A stretch of 64,000 bases of DNA. It comes from CTSoil-043 sp963821235. Its GTDB lineage: Bacteria; Chloroflexota; Limnocylindria; Limnocylindrales; CSP1-4. The translations under genes were made by a program, and so were the position numbers. The notes below the pieces were generated by a model, which saw only the letters and a program-made list of their open reading frames with translations, did not search any database and was not told where the DNA came from. Positions within the stretch are counted from its first letter, which is position 1. Every line of letters starts with the position of its first letter. Positions 49,941 through 57,666 of the stretch are shown here, in pieces. Location: positions 310,001-374,000 of the forward strand of contig CAWGCS010000001.1 in NCBI GenBank assembly GCA_963821235.1. The letters run 5' to 3'.

Positions 49941-52082
49941 CTACCGCCAGGCGCGCGCCTCGTCCGGGTAGAGGCGGACCCGCCGGTACGGCTCGCGGCC
50001 GCGCGACCGCGAGACGACGTTCGCCCGCTCGGCCATCTGGTGCTGCAGGCGCCGGATGTAGGCGTTCTGGGGGGCCAGCTCCACCGGCTGCGACTCGCGG
50101 ACGACGAGGCCGATCGCCTCCTCCGTCTCCCGCAGCGCCGCCTCGCGCGGGTCCACCTCGAGGGCGAAGATCGAGGTCAGGCTGGCCTGCATCTGGACGA
50201 TCGTGTTGGCCTTGAGGACGTAGACCGGCAGCGTCCGCTCCTCCGCCTCGCGGATCGTCGGGCCCTTCTGGCGATACTCGCTGCGCAGGGTCATCACGAC
50301 GTCGGCCTCGTCGACCAGGCGGGCCACGATGACCGGCAGCTGCAGCTCCTTGACGGCCTGCTCCAGGCGCTTGCGGCTGATCCCGTGCGGGTAGACCCTG
50401 AGGGTGGGCAGGAGGCCGGCCTCGACGCCCAGGGCGGGCCCCTCCTCGTCGACCGCGGCCGCGCGAGCCCGGTCGGCCAGCGCCTCGTCGTCGGCGACCA
50501 GGTCGGCGGCGTTGGCCGGCCCGATCCCCTCCTCGGCCTTGAAGGCCTCCAGGGCCCGGGCCGCCTGGTCGCGCCACTCCGACTGGCGCTCCCACTCGCG
50601 GGCGTCCCGCGCCCTGACGTCGGGGACGACGGCCGCGGCGCCCCGCTCGACGGGACCCCGATCGGCGAGGTCGCCCGCGACGAAGGGCGCCTCGACGGCG
50701 CCGGCGCGTGAGCCGTGCGGTGCACCGCTCGCCCCGTTGCCGCCACCCTGGCCGCCAGCGCCTCCGGCGCCAGGCGCGCCGCCGGCACCGGCGGGCCCAC
50801 CCGGGCCGCGGCGATCGTCGAGCCGGGCGATCCGCTCGCCGGGGAGGAGACGACCGGCCTCGCCGGCCCGGCCGCGACCCTCGCGCCAGCCACCCGACGC
50901 GCCCGGGCGGAAGGCCGGTCGCACGGCGGACCCGGGATCCCAGGGCGTCGTCCGGTAGTCGCCGCTCCCCCGCCAGCCCGGCTCGGGACGCCATCCCCCG
51001 CCGCCCGATCCGATCAGCCCGGCGAAGCGCTCGCGCCCGAACTGGTCGCGCCCCAGCTGGTCGCGGGGCGACGGCCGCGGCCGCGACTGCGTCCGGTGGA
51101 CCCCCGCCTCGTCCTTCCAGCGGAGCTCCGGCGCCACCGGATCGCCCCGCAGGAGGGCGTCGACCGTCTCCGAGACGTCGGCGTGGACGGTCACCCGCTC
51201 CCGGTCGACGATCTCGACGATCACGTCGAACGTCGGCGGCGCCTTCCGCTCGAGGACGCTCTTCTGGGTCCGACGCCGGCGGGCCTCCTCGTCGCCCAGG
51301 GTCACGCTCTGGATCCCGCCGATCAGGTCCGAGAGCGTGGGGTTGAGCATGAGATTGTCCAGGTTGTTGCCGTGGGCCGTCCCGATGAGCTGGACGCCGC
51401 GCTCGGCGATCGTGCGGGCCGCCTGCGCCTCGAGCTCGGTCCCGATCTCGTCGATCACGATGACCTGGGGCATGTGGTTCTCGACCGCCTCGATCATCAC
51501 CTCGTGCTGCAGGGCGGGGGTTCGGACCTGCATCCGCCGCGCCTTGCCGATCGCCGGGTGAGGGATGTCCCCGTCGCCCGCGATCTCGTTGCTCGTGTCG
51601 ACGACCACGACCCGCTTGCCCACGTCGTCGGCCAGCACGCGGGCGGCCTCGCGGAGCATCGTCGTCTTGCCGATCCCCGGCCGGCCCATGATCAGGATCG
51701 ACTTCCCGGTCTCGACGAAGTCGCCGATGATCTCGATCGTGCCATAGACGGCCCGCCCGATCCGGCAGGTCAGGCCGACGATCTTGCCGCTCCGGTTGCG
51801 GATCGCGCTGATCCGGTGGAGCGTCCGCTCGATCCCCGCCCGGTTGTCGTCGCCGAACGTGCCGATCTTGTCGACGACATGGGCGATGTCGGCCTCGGTC
51901 ACCTCGCGGTCGAGGAGGGTGACCTCGCTCTCCGGGAAGCGCGCCTCCGGGCGCCGGCCGAGGTCCATGACGACCTCGATGAGCGCCGTTCGCTCGGGCA
52001 GCGCGTGGATGGCGGCCACGATCTCGGCCGGGAGCGCCTCCAGCAGGGCGTCGATGTCGTCGATCGATTCGCGGTCGGGCAT
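49941..52082 (-). CDS. SpoIIIAA-like R3H-domain AAA ATPase
   Basis: A 713-residue protein. The ATPase part resembles SpoIIIAA/Ycf45-type stage III sporulation AAA proteins: RISAIRNRSGKIVGLTCRIG, Walker A GRPGIGKTT (133-141), DTSNEIAGDGDIPHPAIG, and Walker B VIVIDEIGTE (207-214). Residues about 345-475 are a Gly/Arg/Ala-rich disordered linker. A second conserved segment (TLRVYPHGISRKRLEQAVKE) and a C-terminal R3H motif (RRLQHQMAERANVVSRSRGR) follow, suggesting nucleic-acid binding. No other sporulation genes are present. ATG 52082 was chosen; the larger frame continues only as the shadow of the GNAT and pdxT genes. Confidence 0.9.
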   Translation of the reverse strand: MPDRESIDDIDALLEALPAEIVAAIHALPERTALIEVVMDLGRRPEARFPESEVTLLDREVTEADIAHVVDKIGTFGDDNRAGIERTLHRISAIRNRSGKIVGLTCRIGRAVYGTIEIIGDFVETGKSILIMGRPGIGKTTMLREAARVLADDVGKRVVVVDTSNEIAGDGDIPHPAIGKARRMQVRTPALQHEVMIEAVENHMPQVIVIDEIGTELEAQAARTIAERGVQLIGTAHGNNLDNLMLNPTLSDLIGGIQSVTLGDEEARRRRTQKSVLERKAPPTFDVIVEIVDRERVTVHADVSETVDALLRGDPVAPELRWKDEAGVHRTQSRPRPSPRDQLGRDQFGRERFAGLIGSGGGGWRPEPGWRGSGDYRTTPWDPGSAVRPAFRPGASGGWREGRGRAGEAGRLLPGERIARLDDRRGPGGPAGAGGAPGAGGAGGQGGGNGASGAPHGSRAGAVEAPFVAGDLADRGPVERGAAAVVPDVRARDAREWERQSEWRDQAARALEAFKAEEGIGPANAADLVADDEALADRARAAAVDEEGPALGVEAGLLPTLRVYPHGISRKRLEQAVKELQLPVIVARLVDEADVVMTLRSEYRQKGPTIREAEERTLPVYVLKANTIVQMQASLTSIFALEVDPREAALRETEEAIGLVVRESQPVELAPQNAYIRRLQHQMAERANVVSRSRGREPYRRVRLYPDEARAWR

Positions 52083-52099
52083 GGCCACGGACTGGTCCC

Positions 52100-53167
52100 T
52101 CAGCGGACGGCCGGCACCAGGGCCGGCTCGGCGACGCGGACGAGCGTCTCCTTCATGAGGAGCGTGACGGTGGCGATCGTGCTGAACCCCTCCTCCTCCA
52201 GGCGATGCTCCAGGGGCAATTCGTAGGTCCGGACCGGGGCGATCACGCCGTGGTCGTGGCCGTGGTCCCGTCGCTCGGCGCGCGCGGCGATGGCCCCCAG
52301 GCCGAAGTGGACGAGGGGCCCGGCATCCCCGCCGGGCCGGACGCAGATGCGGAGGTAGTGCGGCTGGTCCTCCTTGGCCACGCCGACCTGCACGAAGCCG
52401 ATCGCCGCGGTGGGATCGGCGGCGTCGGGCGGTGCCTGCTGGATGAACGTCTCGACGTCGGCGAAGCGGAGGATGGGGGTGAGGCTGGAGCGGGGCATCA
52501 GGGAGCCGCTGCCCTGCAGCTCCCAGTCGACGATCCGGATCATCTCCAGCCGCTGGACGGGTGCCGGCGTCACGGAGGTGTAGAGGCGGAAGAGGGGCAG
52601 CGCGTCGGTCGGCACGGCCGGCCGGATCCCCAGGCGGCCGGTCTCCTCGTCGCCGAGCGGCTCGGGGAGGGGCAGGCGGGAGGGCCGGAAGCAGATCGTC
52701 TCGTCGCCGTAGCGGGCGAAGCCGGCCTGCATGAAGAGCTCGACGTTCCCGTCGACGTCGGCGCAGGCGACGTGGAAGCGGGTGGCCCCGCGCCTGGCGA
52801 CGTCGCGCAGGCAGGCCTGCACGAGGCGGTAGCGGATGTCGCCCGCGTCGCCGAGGCCGATGGCATCGAGCTCGACGATCGTCCACTCGTCGCGATGTCC
52901 GTCGCGCTCCACCCGCAGCAGGCCGCCGAGGTGGCCGTCCTCCTCGTGGACGTAGAGGAGGTCGCTGGGCCGGAAGGCGCCCAGCGGCAGGCGGAAGAGG
53001 GTGAAGACCCCGATCGGCGGGCCGGCCAACGGCAATCCCAGCGAGCGGGCACCCGTGCCCTCCGCCTGGGCGAGGCGCGACAGCTCGCCGAGGGCGGAGA
53101 GGTCCGTGAGCCGCGCCGGCCGGACCTTGCCCGGCCGGACCGGCGGCTGTCCCGCCCGCCCGCTCAT
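52100..53167 (-). CDS. GNAT-superfamily-like protein (355 aa) in the pdxST operon
   Basis: A 355-residue protein with two acetyltransferase-like halves. The first half has VRPARLTDLSALGELSRLAQ, HLGGLLRVERDG and a strand/helix pattern through FMQAGFARYGDE. The second (about 170-340) has IRPAVPTDALPLFRLY and a late EHRLEEEGFSTIAT segment. Catalytic function is uncertain and the acetyl-CoA loop is poorly conserved in both. ATG 53167 overlaps the pdxT stop (ATGA), and the ATPase follows 17 bases later, so it is an operon member between pyridoxal phosphate synthase and the R3H ATPase. Confidence 0.78.
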   Translation of the reverse strand: MSGRAGQPPVRPGKVRPARLTDLSALGELSRLAQAEGTGARSLGLPLAGPPIGVFTLFRLPLGAFRPSDLLYVHEEDGHLGGLLRVERDGHRDEWTIVELDAIGLGDAGDIRYRLVQACLRDVARRGATRFHVACADVDGNVELFMQAGFARYGDETICFRPSRLPLPEPLGDEETGRLGIRPAVPTDALPLFRLYTSVTPAPVQRLEMIRIVDWELQGSGSLMPRSSLTPILRFADVETFIQQAPPDAADPTAAIGFVQVGVAKEDQPHYLRICVRPGGDAGPLVHFGLGAIAARAERRDHGHDHGVIAPVRTYELPLEHRLEEEGFSTIATVTLLMKETLVRVAEPALVPAVR

Positions 53168-53802
53168 CCGTCGAGCCTCGTGCGGCGGAGCGGATGGGGC
53201 CGCCGACCCGCGCCCTCGCCGGGGTCCGCGTGCTCGGCCGCCATCGTGGCCACGAGGCGGTGGAAGCGCGTCTCGCCGGCCAGCTCCGGGTGGAAGGAGG
53301 TGGCGATGACGTTGCCCTCGCGGACCGCCACGATCCGGCCGTCGTCGAGGCGGGCCAGGACGTCCACGGTCGGGCCGACGTTCTCGATGATCGGGGCCCG
53401 GATGAAGATGGCGTGGACGGGGCGCTCGCCGAGGACCGGCACGTCGAGGTCGGTCTCGAACGAGTCGAGCTGGCGGCCGAAGGCATTGCGCTCCACGACA
53501 ACGTCGAGGAGCGGCAGGACCGGCTCCTCGCCGCCGACGATCGACCGCGAGAGGACGATCATCCCCGCGCAGGTCCCGAAGATCGGGGCCCCGGATCGGG
53601 CCAGGTCGAGGATCGGGTCGTCGAGGCCCCAGCGATGGACGAGGCGGCGCATGGTCGTGCTCTCGCCGCCCGGCAGGATCAAGCCCTGGACGCCGTCGAG
53701 GTCCTTCGGCAGGCGCACCTCGACCCCCTCGACGCCGATCGCAGCGAGGGTGGCCATGTGCTCCCGGAAGGCGCCCTGGAGGGCCAGCACGCCGATCCTC
53801 AC
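53164..53802 (-). CDS. pdxT: Pyridoxal 5'-phosphate synthase glutaminase subunit PdxT
   Basis: A 212-residue class I glutaminase. The triad is C78 (FGTCAGMI), H171 and E173 (SFHPEL). LALQGAFREH, ILPGGESTTMRRL and IFIRAPIIE are typical. It hydrolyses glutamine and channels ammonia to PdxS. A C-terminal extension of about 25 Arg/Pro/His residues is longer than usual and ends at the overlap with the next gene. It is 37 bases after pdxS. Confidence 0.96.
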   Translation of the reverse strand: MRIGVLALQGAFREHMATLAAIGVEGVEVRLPKDLDGVQGLILPGGESTTMRRLVHRWGLDDPILDLARSGAPIFGTCAGMIVLSRSIVGGEEPVLPLLDVVVERNAFGRQLDSFETDLDVPVLGERPVHAIFIRAPIIENVGPTVDVLARLDDGRIVAVREGNVIATSFHPELAGETRFHRLVATMAAEHADPGEGAGRRPHPLRRTRLDG

Positions 53803-53839
53803 CGCGGGTCTCCCGCGTCCGCTGCGGGCCGGGTCGTCG

Positions 53840-54727
53840 CTACCAGCCCCGCACTGCGAGGCGCTCCCCCTCGGGGATGGCCTCGAGCGCGATCCCGCGC
53901 ATCGGCGCGCCGAGGCCCTTGCTGACCTCGGCGAGGATCTTGGGGTTGTCGTAGTGGGTCGTTGCCTGGACGATGGCGTTGGCGGTGCGGGCCGGGTCCT
54001 CGCTCTTGAAGATGCCGGAGCCGACGAAGACGCCGTCGGCGCCCAGCTGCATCGCGAGCGCCGCGTCGGCCGGCGTGGCGATCCCGCCAGCCACGAAGTT
54101 GACCACGGGCAGCTTCCCGGCGGCGGCGACCTCGCGGACCAGCTCGACGGGCGCCCGCAGCTCCTTGGCGGCGACGAAGAGCTCGTCCTCGCGCATCGCG
54201 GCGAGCCGGCGCAGCTCGGCGTTCACGGTCCGGATGTGGCGGACGGCCTCGACGATGTTGCCGGTGCCGGCCTCGCCCTTCGTCCGGATCATGGCGGCGC
54301 CCTCGGCGATCCTCCGGAGTCCCTCCCCGAGGTCGCGGCAGCCGCAGACGAACGGCACCTTGAAGGCGTGCTTGTCGATGTGGTTCGTCTCGTCGGCGGG
54401 CGTCAGGACCTCGGACTCGTCGATGTAGTCGACGCCGAGGGCCTCCAGGATCTGGGCCTCGACGAAGTGGCCGATCCGGGCCTTGGCCATGACGGGGATG
54501 CTGACGGCCGCCATGATCCCCTCGATCATCGAGGGGTCGCTCATGCGAGCCACGCCGCCGGCCGCGCGGATGTCGGCCGGGACGCGCTCGAGCGCCATGA
54601 CGGCGACGGCGCCGGCGTCCTCGGCGATCTTCGCGTGCTCGGGGGTGACGACGTCCATGATGACGCCGCCCTTGAGCATCTGGGCGAGCCCCTTCTTCGT
54701 CGCCCAGGTGGAGGTCTCGACGGTCAT
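53840..54727 (-). CDS. pdxS: Pyridoxal 5'-phosphate synthase subunit PdxS
   Basis: A 295-residue TIM-barrel synthase that makes pyridoxal phosphate from ribose 5-phosphate, glyceraldehyde 3-phosphate and ammonia. Catalytic lysines K82 (VMAKARIGHF) and K150 (MIRTKGEAGTGN) and D25 correspond to the known pair and aspartate. HIDKHAFKVPFVCGCRDLGE and FVAGGIATPADAA are conserved. It is the first gene of an operon with pdxT, the GNAT-like gene and the ATPase. Confidence 0.97.
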   Translation of the reverse strand: MTVETSTWATKKGLAQMLKGGVIMDVVTPEHAKIAEDAGAVAVMALERVPADIRAAGGVARMSDPSMIEGIMAAVSIPVMAKARIGHFVEAQILEALGVDYIDESEVLTPADETNHIDKHAFKVPFVCGCRDLGEGLRRIAEGAAMIRTKGEAGTGNIVEAVRHIRTVNAELRRLAAMREDELFVAAKELRAPVELVREVAAAGKLPVVNFVAGGIATPADAALAMQLGADGVFVGSGIFKSEDPARTANAIVQATTHYDNPKILAEVSKGLGAPMRGIALEAIPEGERLAVRGW

Positions 54728-54828
54728 GTGTGTCTGGGTTCCCTGGTTCCTTCAGGCGGGTTGCTCGGCGGGACCGGCCGCGGGGTCATGCCCGCACGGG
54801 TCACGCCGTCGCCCGCGCACGTGAGCCG

Positions 54829-54834
54829 AGTATA
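54829..54834 (-). promoter_or_regulatory. Candidate -10 (TATACT) of the pdxS operon
   Basis: On the minus strand TATACT, close to consensus and striking in this GC-rich background, lies about 100 bases before pdxS ATG 54727. It predicts a 5' leader of roughly 95 bases. No clear -35 is seen 16-18 bases upstream. Confidence 0.4.
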
Positions 54835-54913
54835 GCGGAGGGGTCGGGGAGACCCGGGAGCAGGGTCCTGCCGCCCGTGTCCGGCAGGTCGGGGGGCCGG
54901 CGACCGCGGCGGG

Positions 54914-54919
54914 TACGCT
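54914..54919 (+). promoter_or_regulatory. Candidate -10 (TACGCT), leaderless start for uracil-DNA glycosylase
   Basis: TACGCT ends 7 bases before ATG 54927; no Shine-Dalgarno is present. Confidence 0.45.
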
Positions 54920-54926
54920 TCACCGG

Positions 54927-55685
54927 ATGCACCGCCCGACCACTCCCCGTGCCGCCGCGGACGGAGCCGGCGCACACGGCCGCGACCGACCGGCCGCGCT
55001 TGCCGTGCTCGCCGACGAGATCGCCGCCTGCCGGGCCTGCCCCCGCCTCGTGGCGTGGCGCGAGGAATCGGGGGCGAACCCGCCGGCGCGGTTCCGCGGC
55101 GAGACGTACTGGGCGCGCCCCGTGCCCGGCTTCGGCGACCCCGCGGCGCGGGTCCTGCTCCTCGGCCTGGCCCCCGCGAAGGACGGCGGCAACCGGACCG
55201 GGCGCGTCTTCACCGGCGACAGGAGCGGCGACTTCCTCTTCGCGGCCCTCCATCGCGTCGGCCTCGCCAGCCAGCCCACCTCGATCCGGGCCGGCGACGG
55301 CCTCAGCCTCCGCGACGCCTACGTCGCCGCCGCCGTCCGCTGCGCCCCGCCCGACAACCGGCCGCTGCCCGCCGAGCGCGATCGCTGCGCCCCCTTCCTC
55401 CACCGGGAGCTGGCCCTCCTGCCGGAGCTGCGGGTCATCGTCGCCCTGGGGGGCTACGCCTGGCAGGCGGCGCTCCGCGCGGTCGAGGGGGCGCACGGCA
55501 CCCTCCCCCGCCCGCTGCCCCGATTCGGCCACGGTGCCGAGGCCGTCGCCGGGCCGTACACGCTCCTCGGCACGTACCACCCCAGCCAGCAGAACACCTT
55601 CACCGGCCGGCTGACGCCGCCGATGCTGGACGCGGTGCTGGCACGGGCGCAGCTGGCCTCGCGGATGGCGGGCCGGGTCCGCTAG
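54927..55685 (+). CDS. Uracil-DNA glycosylase, family 5 (UDGb) with Fe-S cluster
   Basis: A 252-residue glycosylase. Four cysteines for a 4Fe-4S cluster are C35, C38 (ACRACP), C139 and C154. Motif A is GLAPAKDGGNRTGRVFTGD, which in family 5 lacks the polar catalytic residue of families 1 and 4. Motif B is HPSQQNTFTGRLTP (218-231). It removes uracil and other deaminated bases from DNA, useful in a high-GC genome. Its stop overlaps the stop of the opposite-strand VOC gene in a shared CTAG. Confidence 0.95.
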   Translation: MHRPTTPRAAADGAGAHGRDRPAALAVLADEIAACRACPRLVAWREESGANPPARFRGETYWARPVPGFGDPAARVLLLGLAPAKDGGNRTGRVFTGDRSGDFLFAALHRVGLASQPTSIRAGDGLSLRDAYVAAAVRCAPPDNRPLPAERDRCAPFLHRELALLPELRVIVALGGYAWQAALRAVEGAHGTLPRPLPRFGHGAEAVAGPYTLLGTYHPSQQNTFTGRLTPPMLDAVLARAQLASRMAGRVR

Positions 55686-56464
55686 AGCCGGGCGAAGCGA
55701 ACCCCGAAGAGATCCACCAGGACGCGCGCCCCGCCGCCCCCGGCGATGGCGACGCGTGCGGACGGCACGGCACCAGGCCGGGCGTCTCCGTTCCGCGCGG
55801 GGACGAGCCGGATCCCGTGCTCCCCGATGCGGCCCTCGCGGTCGCCCGGGACGGCGCCGGGCCCGGGCGGCAGGGCCAGGCCGACGGTGGCGGCGCAGGC
55901 GGCGGCGACCGACGCCGGGTCCGCGACGGCCAGCTCGAGGCCGACGAGGCGGGCCGGGCCACCGAAGGGATGGACGAAGGTGGAGCGGGCTCGCCGGGCG
56001 TCCTCGCCCCATTCGGGTCCCACGAGCTCATGCTCGATGAGGAACGGCGGCTCTGCCGGGCCGAGGGTCGGCGGGAAGGCGCACTGCCAGGCGACGACCG
56101 CGCCGTCCGGCCGGATCCGTGACCCTCGGGTGGCCTCGGAGATCGGCGAGCCGGCCGAGCGGAGGGCGGTCGCCTCGCGACGGGTCCCGTCGGTCGCGAG
56201 CGCGTAGGTCACGAGCCCCGGCCCGCCGGCGTCGAGCGCCCGTACGACCGCCGCCCCGATCGGGTGGGCGGCCGCCAGCGCCCGATCCTCGACCCCGATG
56301 AGCTCGAGGTACGCGTCGCCGAGGAAGATGAGCCGGTTGCGGGTCCCGCCGGTCACGTGGCGACCACCGCCGGTCGCGGCGAGGCCCAGGGCGGCCTCCA
56401 TCGCGGCCGCGGCGGCGTCCGGATCGTCGACGGCGACGACGAGGTGATCGATGCCGAGCAGCAT
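55682..56464 (-). CDS. VOC/glyoxalase-like domain protein
   Basis: A 260-residue protein of the glyoxalase-like superfamily (Glyoxalase_3-like). It begins GIDHLVVAVDDPDAAAAAME and has GTRNRLIFLGDAYLELIGV, both typical of one beta-alpha-beta-beta-beta unit. A second unit appears near LVGLELAVADPASVAAAC. Metal ligands are His in the first strand (H7) and acidic residues such as the Glu in YLELIG. The reaction is unknown. ATG 56464 was chosen because TACGCT (56472-56477) ends 7 bases upstream. Confidence 0.87.
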   Translation of the reverse strand: MLLGIDHLVVAVDDPDAAAAAMEAALGLAATGGGRHVTGGTRNRLIFLGDAYLELIGVEDRALAAAHPIGAAVVRALDAGGPGLVTYALATDGTRREATALRSAGSPISEATRGSRIRPDGAVVAWQCAFPPTLGPAEPPFLIEHELVGPEWGEDARRARSTFVHPFGGPARLVGLELAVADPASVAAACAATVGLALPPGPGAVPGDREGRIGEHGIRLVPARNGDARPGAVPSARVAIAGGGGARVLVDLFGVRFARL

Positions 56465-56471
56465 GGCGGGC

Positions 56472-56477
56472 AGCGTA
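56472..56477 (-). promoter_or_regulatory. Candidate -10 (TACGCT), leaderless start for the VOC protein
   Basis: On the minus strand TACGCT ends 7 bases before ATG 56464, the same hexamer and spacing as for the uracil-DNA glycosylase. Confidence 0.45.
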
Positions 56478-56608
56478 CGCGCCGCGCGCCCACGCCGGGG
56501 CGCCTCGCCAGCGGGACCCGGCGGGCCGGTGCGGCGGCGGACGATGAGCGCCGACCGGCCCGCCTCCAGAGGCGGAACGGCACCTCGTCGCGATTCTCGA
56601 TGATTCGG

Positions 56609-56614
56609 TACCCT
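56609..56614 (+). promoter_or_regulatory. Candidate -10 (TACCCT), leaderless start for the VKOR-like protein
   Basis: TACCCT ends 6 bases before ATG 56621; no Shine-Dalgarno is present. Confidence 0.45.
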
Positions 56615-56620
56615 CCCACC

Positions 56621-57079
56621 ATGCTTGCCCGAATCCGCGGGATCCATCCCGCCCTCATCCTCGCCGCGCTCGACGCCTTCGGGCTCGCCGTCGCCTCGTA
56701 CCTCTCGGTCGTGGAGCTGCAGGGCGGCGTTCCCGTCTGCGGGCCGATCAAGGGCTGCGAAGAGGTCGCGCTGAGCCAGTACAGCCGGATCGGCGGCGTC
56801 CCGGTTGCCGTCTTCGGCGTGGGGCTCTCGATCATCCTCCTCGTCGCCGCCCTGGGCTGGTGGAGGACGGGCGACCGCCGGCTCCTGGCCACCCACTACG
56901 GGTTCAGCCTCGTCGGCGTCACCTTCGAGGCCTACTTCACGTTCCTCCAGGTCTTCGTCATCGACGCCATCTGCATCTGGTGCGCGATGTACGGCATCAG
57001 CCTCGTGCTCCGGTTCCTCATCGCGCTCGTGGTCTGGGTTCGCCGCGACCGCGTCGACGCGACCGGCACGGCCTGGTAA
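56621..57079 (+). CDS. VKOR-like disulfide bond-forming protein
   Basis: A 152-residue membrane protein with four helices. The loop cysteines are C40 and C46 (VCGPIKGCEEV) and the active-site pair is C118-x-x-C121 (CIWC). This is the VKOR-only form, without the C-terminal thioredoxin domain of some bacterial homologues. It would pass electrons from a DsbA-like partner to quinone and so oxidise secreted thiols, opposite in direction to the CcdA/TlpA pair. No DsbA-like gene is adjacent. Confidence 0.92.
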   Translation: MLARIRGIHPALILAALDAFGLAVASYLSVVELQGGVPVCGPIKGCEEVALSQYSRIGGVPVAVFGVGLSIILLVAALGWWRTGDRRLLATHYGFSLVGVTFEAYFTFLQVFVIDAICIWCAMYGISLVLRFLIALVVWVRRDRVDATGTAW

Positions 57080-57135
57080 CGGCCGCCGGCGCCACGACCG
57101 GCGACGGGCCGCCGGAAGCCCGCACCGCCGCCTGC

Positions 57136-57141
57136 TACGAT
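57136..57141 (+). promoter_or_regulatory. Candidate -10 (TACGAT), leaderless start for the HNH protein
   Basis: TACGAT ends 9 bases before ATG 57151; no clear Shine-Dalgarno. The same hexamer precedes the gene at 61146. Confidence 0.4.
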
Positions 57142-57150
57142 CGCGCCGTC

Positions 57151-57666
57151 ATGGACGGTGTCGTGCTCGTTCTGAACCAGAACTATGAGCCGCTGAACGT
57201 CTGCAACCTGCCGCGCGCCTTCCGGCTCGTCTTCGGCGCCAAGGCGGAGGTCGTCGAGTACGACCACCAGACGATCAGGACGCCGCGCGTCGCCTACCGG
57301 GCGCCGTCGGTCATCCGCCTGCAGCACCACGTCCGGCGGCCGCGCCCCAGGGTCCGCCTGAGCCGCCGCGAGATCTTCGCCCGCGACGCGCACACCTGCC
57401 AGTACTGCGGCCGCCAGGGCCATGACCTCACCCTGGACCACGTCCTCCCCCGCCATCGCGGCGGAAGCCACACCTGGGAGAACCTGGTGACCGCCTGCAA
57501 GGTGTGCAACCACCGCAAGGGCGGGCGGACCCCCGAGGAAGCCCAATTCCGCCTCCTGCGCCCGCCCTACGAGCCGCGCAGCGACGTCTACTCGCTGTTC
57601 ACGCCCTACCTGGCCGACGAGCGGAACGAGGCATGGCGCGGCTACCTGTTCCTGGGCGCGAACTGA
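57151..57666 (+). CDS. HNH endonuclease family protein
   Basis: A 171-residue protein. Zinc cysteines are C83, C86 (CQYCG) and C116, C119 (CKVCN). The HNH core is LTLDHVLPRHRGG (D96, H97, H102) with N111 in HTWENLVTA and H121. The N-terminal start VLVLNQNYEPLNVCNLPRAF is typical of a widespread actinobacterial/chloroflexi HNH group of unknown function. Nuclease activity is likely but the target is unknown. Its end overlaps the cca start by 34 bases. Confidence 0.92.
   Translation: MDGVVLVLNQNYEPLNVCNLPRAFRLVFGAKAEVVEYDHQTIRTPRVAYRAPSVIRLQHHVRRPRPRVRLSRREIFARDAHTCQYCGRQGHDLTLDHVLPRHRGGSHTWENLVTACKVCNHRKGGRTPEEAQFRLLRPPYEPRSDVYSLFTPYLADERNEAWRGYLFLGAN

Noticed and set aside
52083..53501. N-terminal extension of the R3H ATPase to 1186 residues
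   Set aside because: The extra residues are shadows of the GNAT-like and pdxT genes. The conserved SpoIIIAA-like region starts just after ATG 52082.
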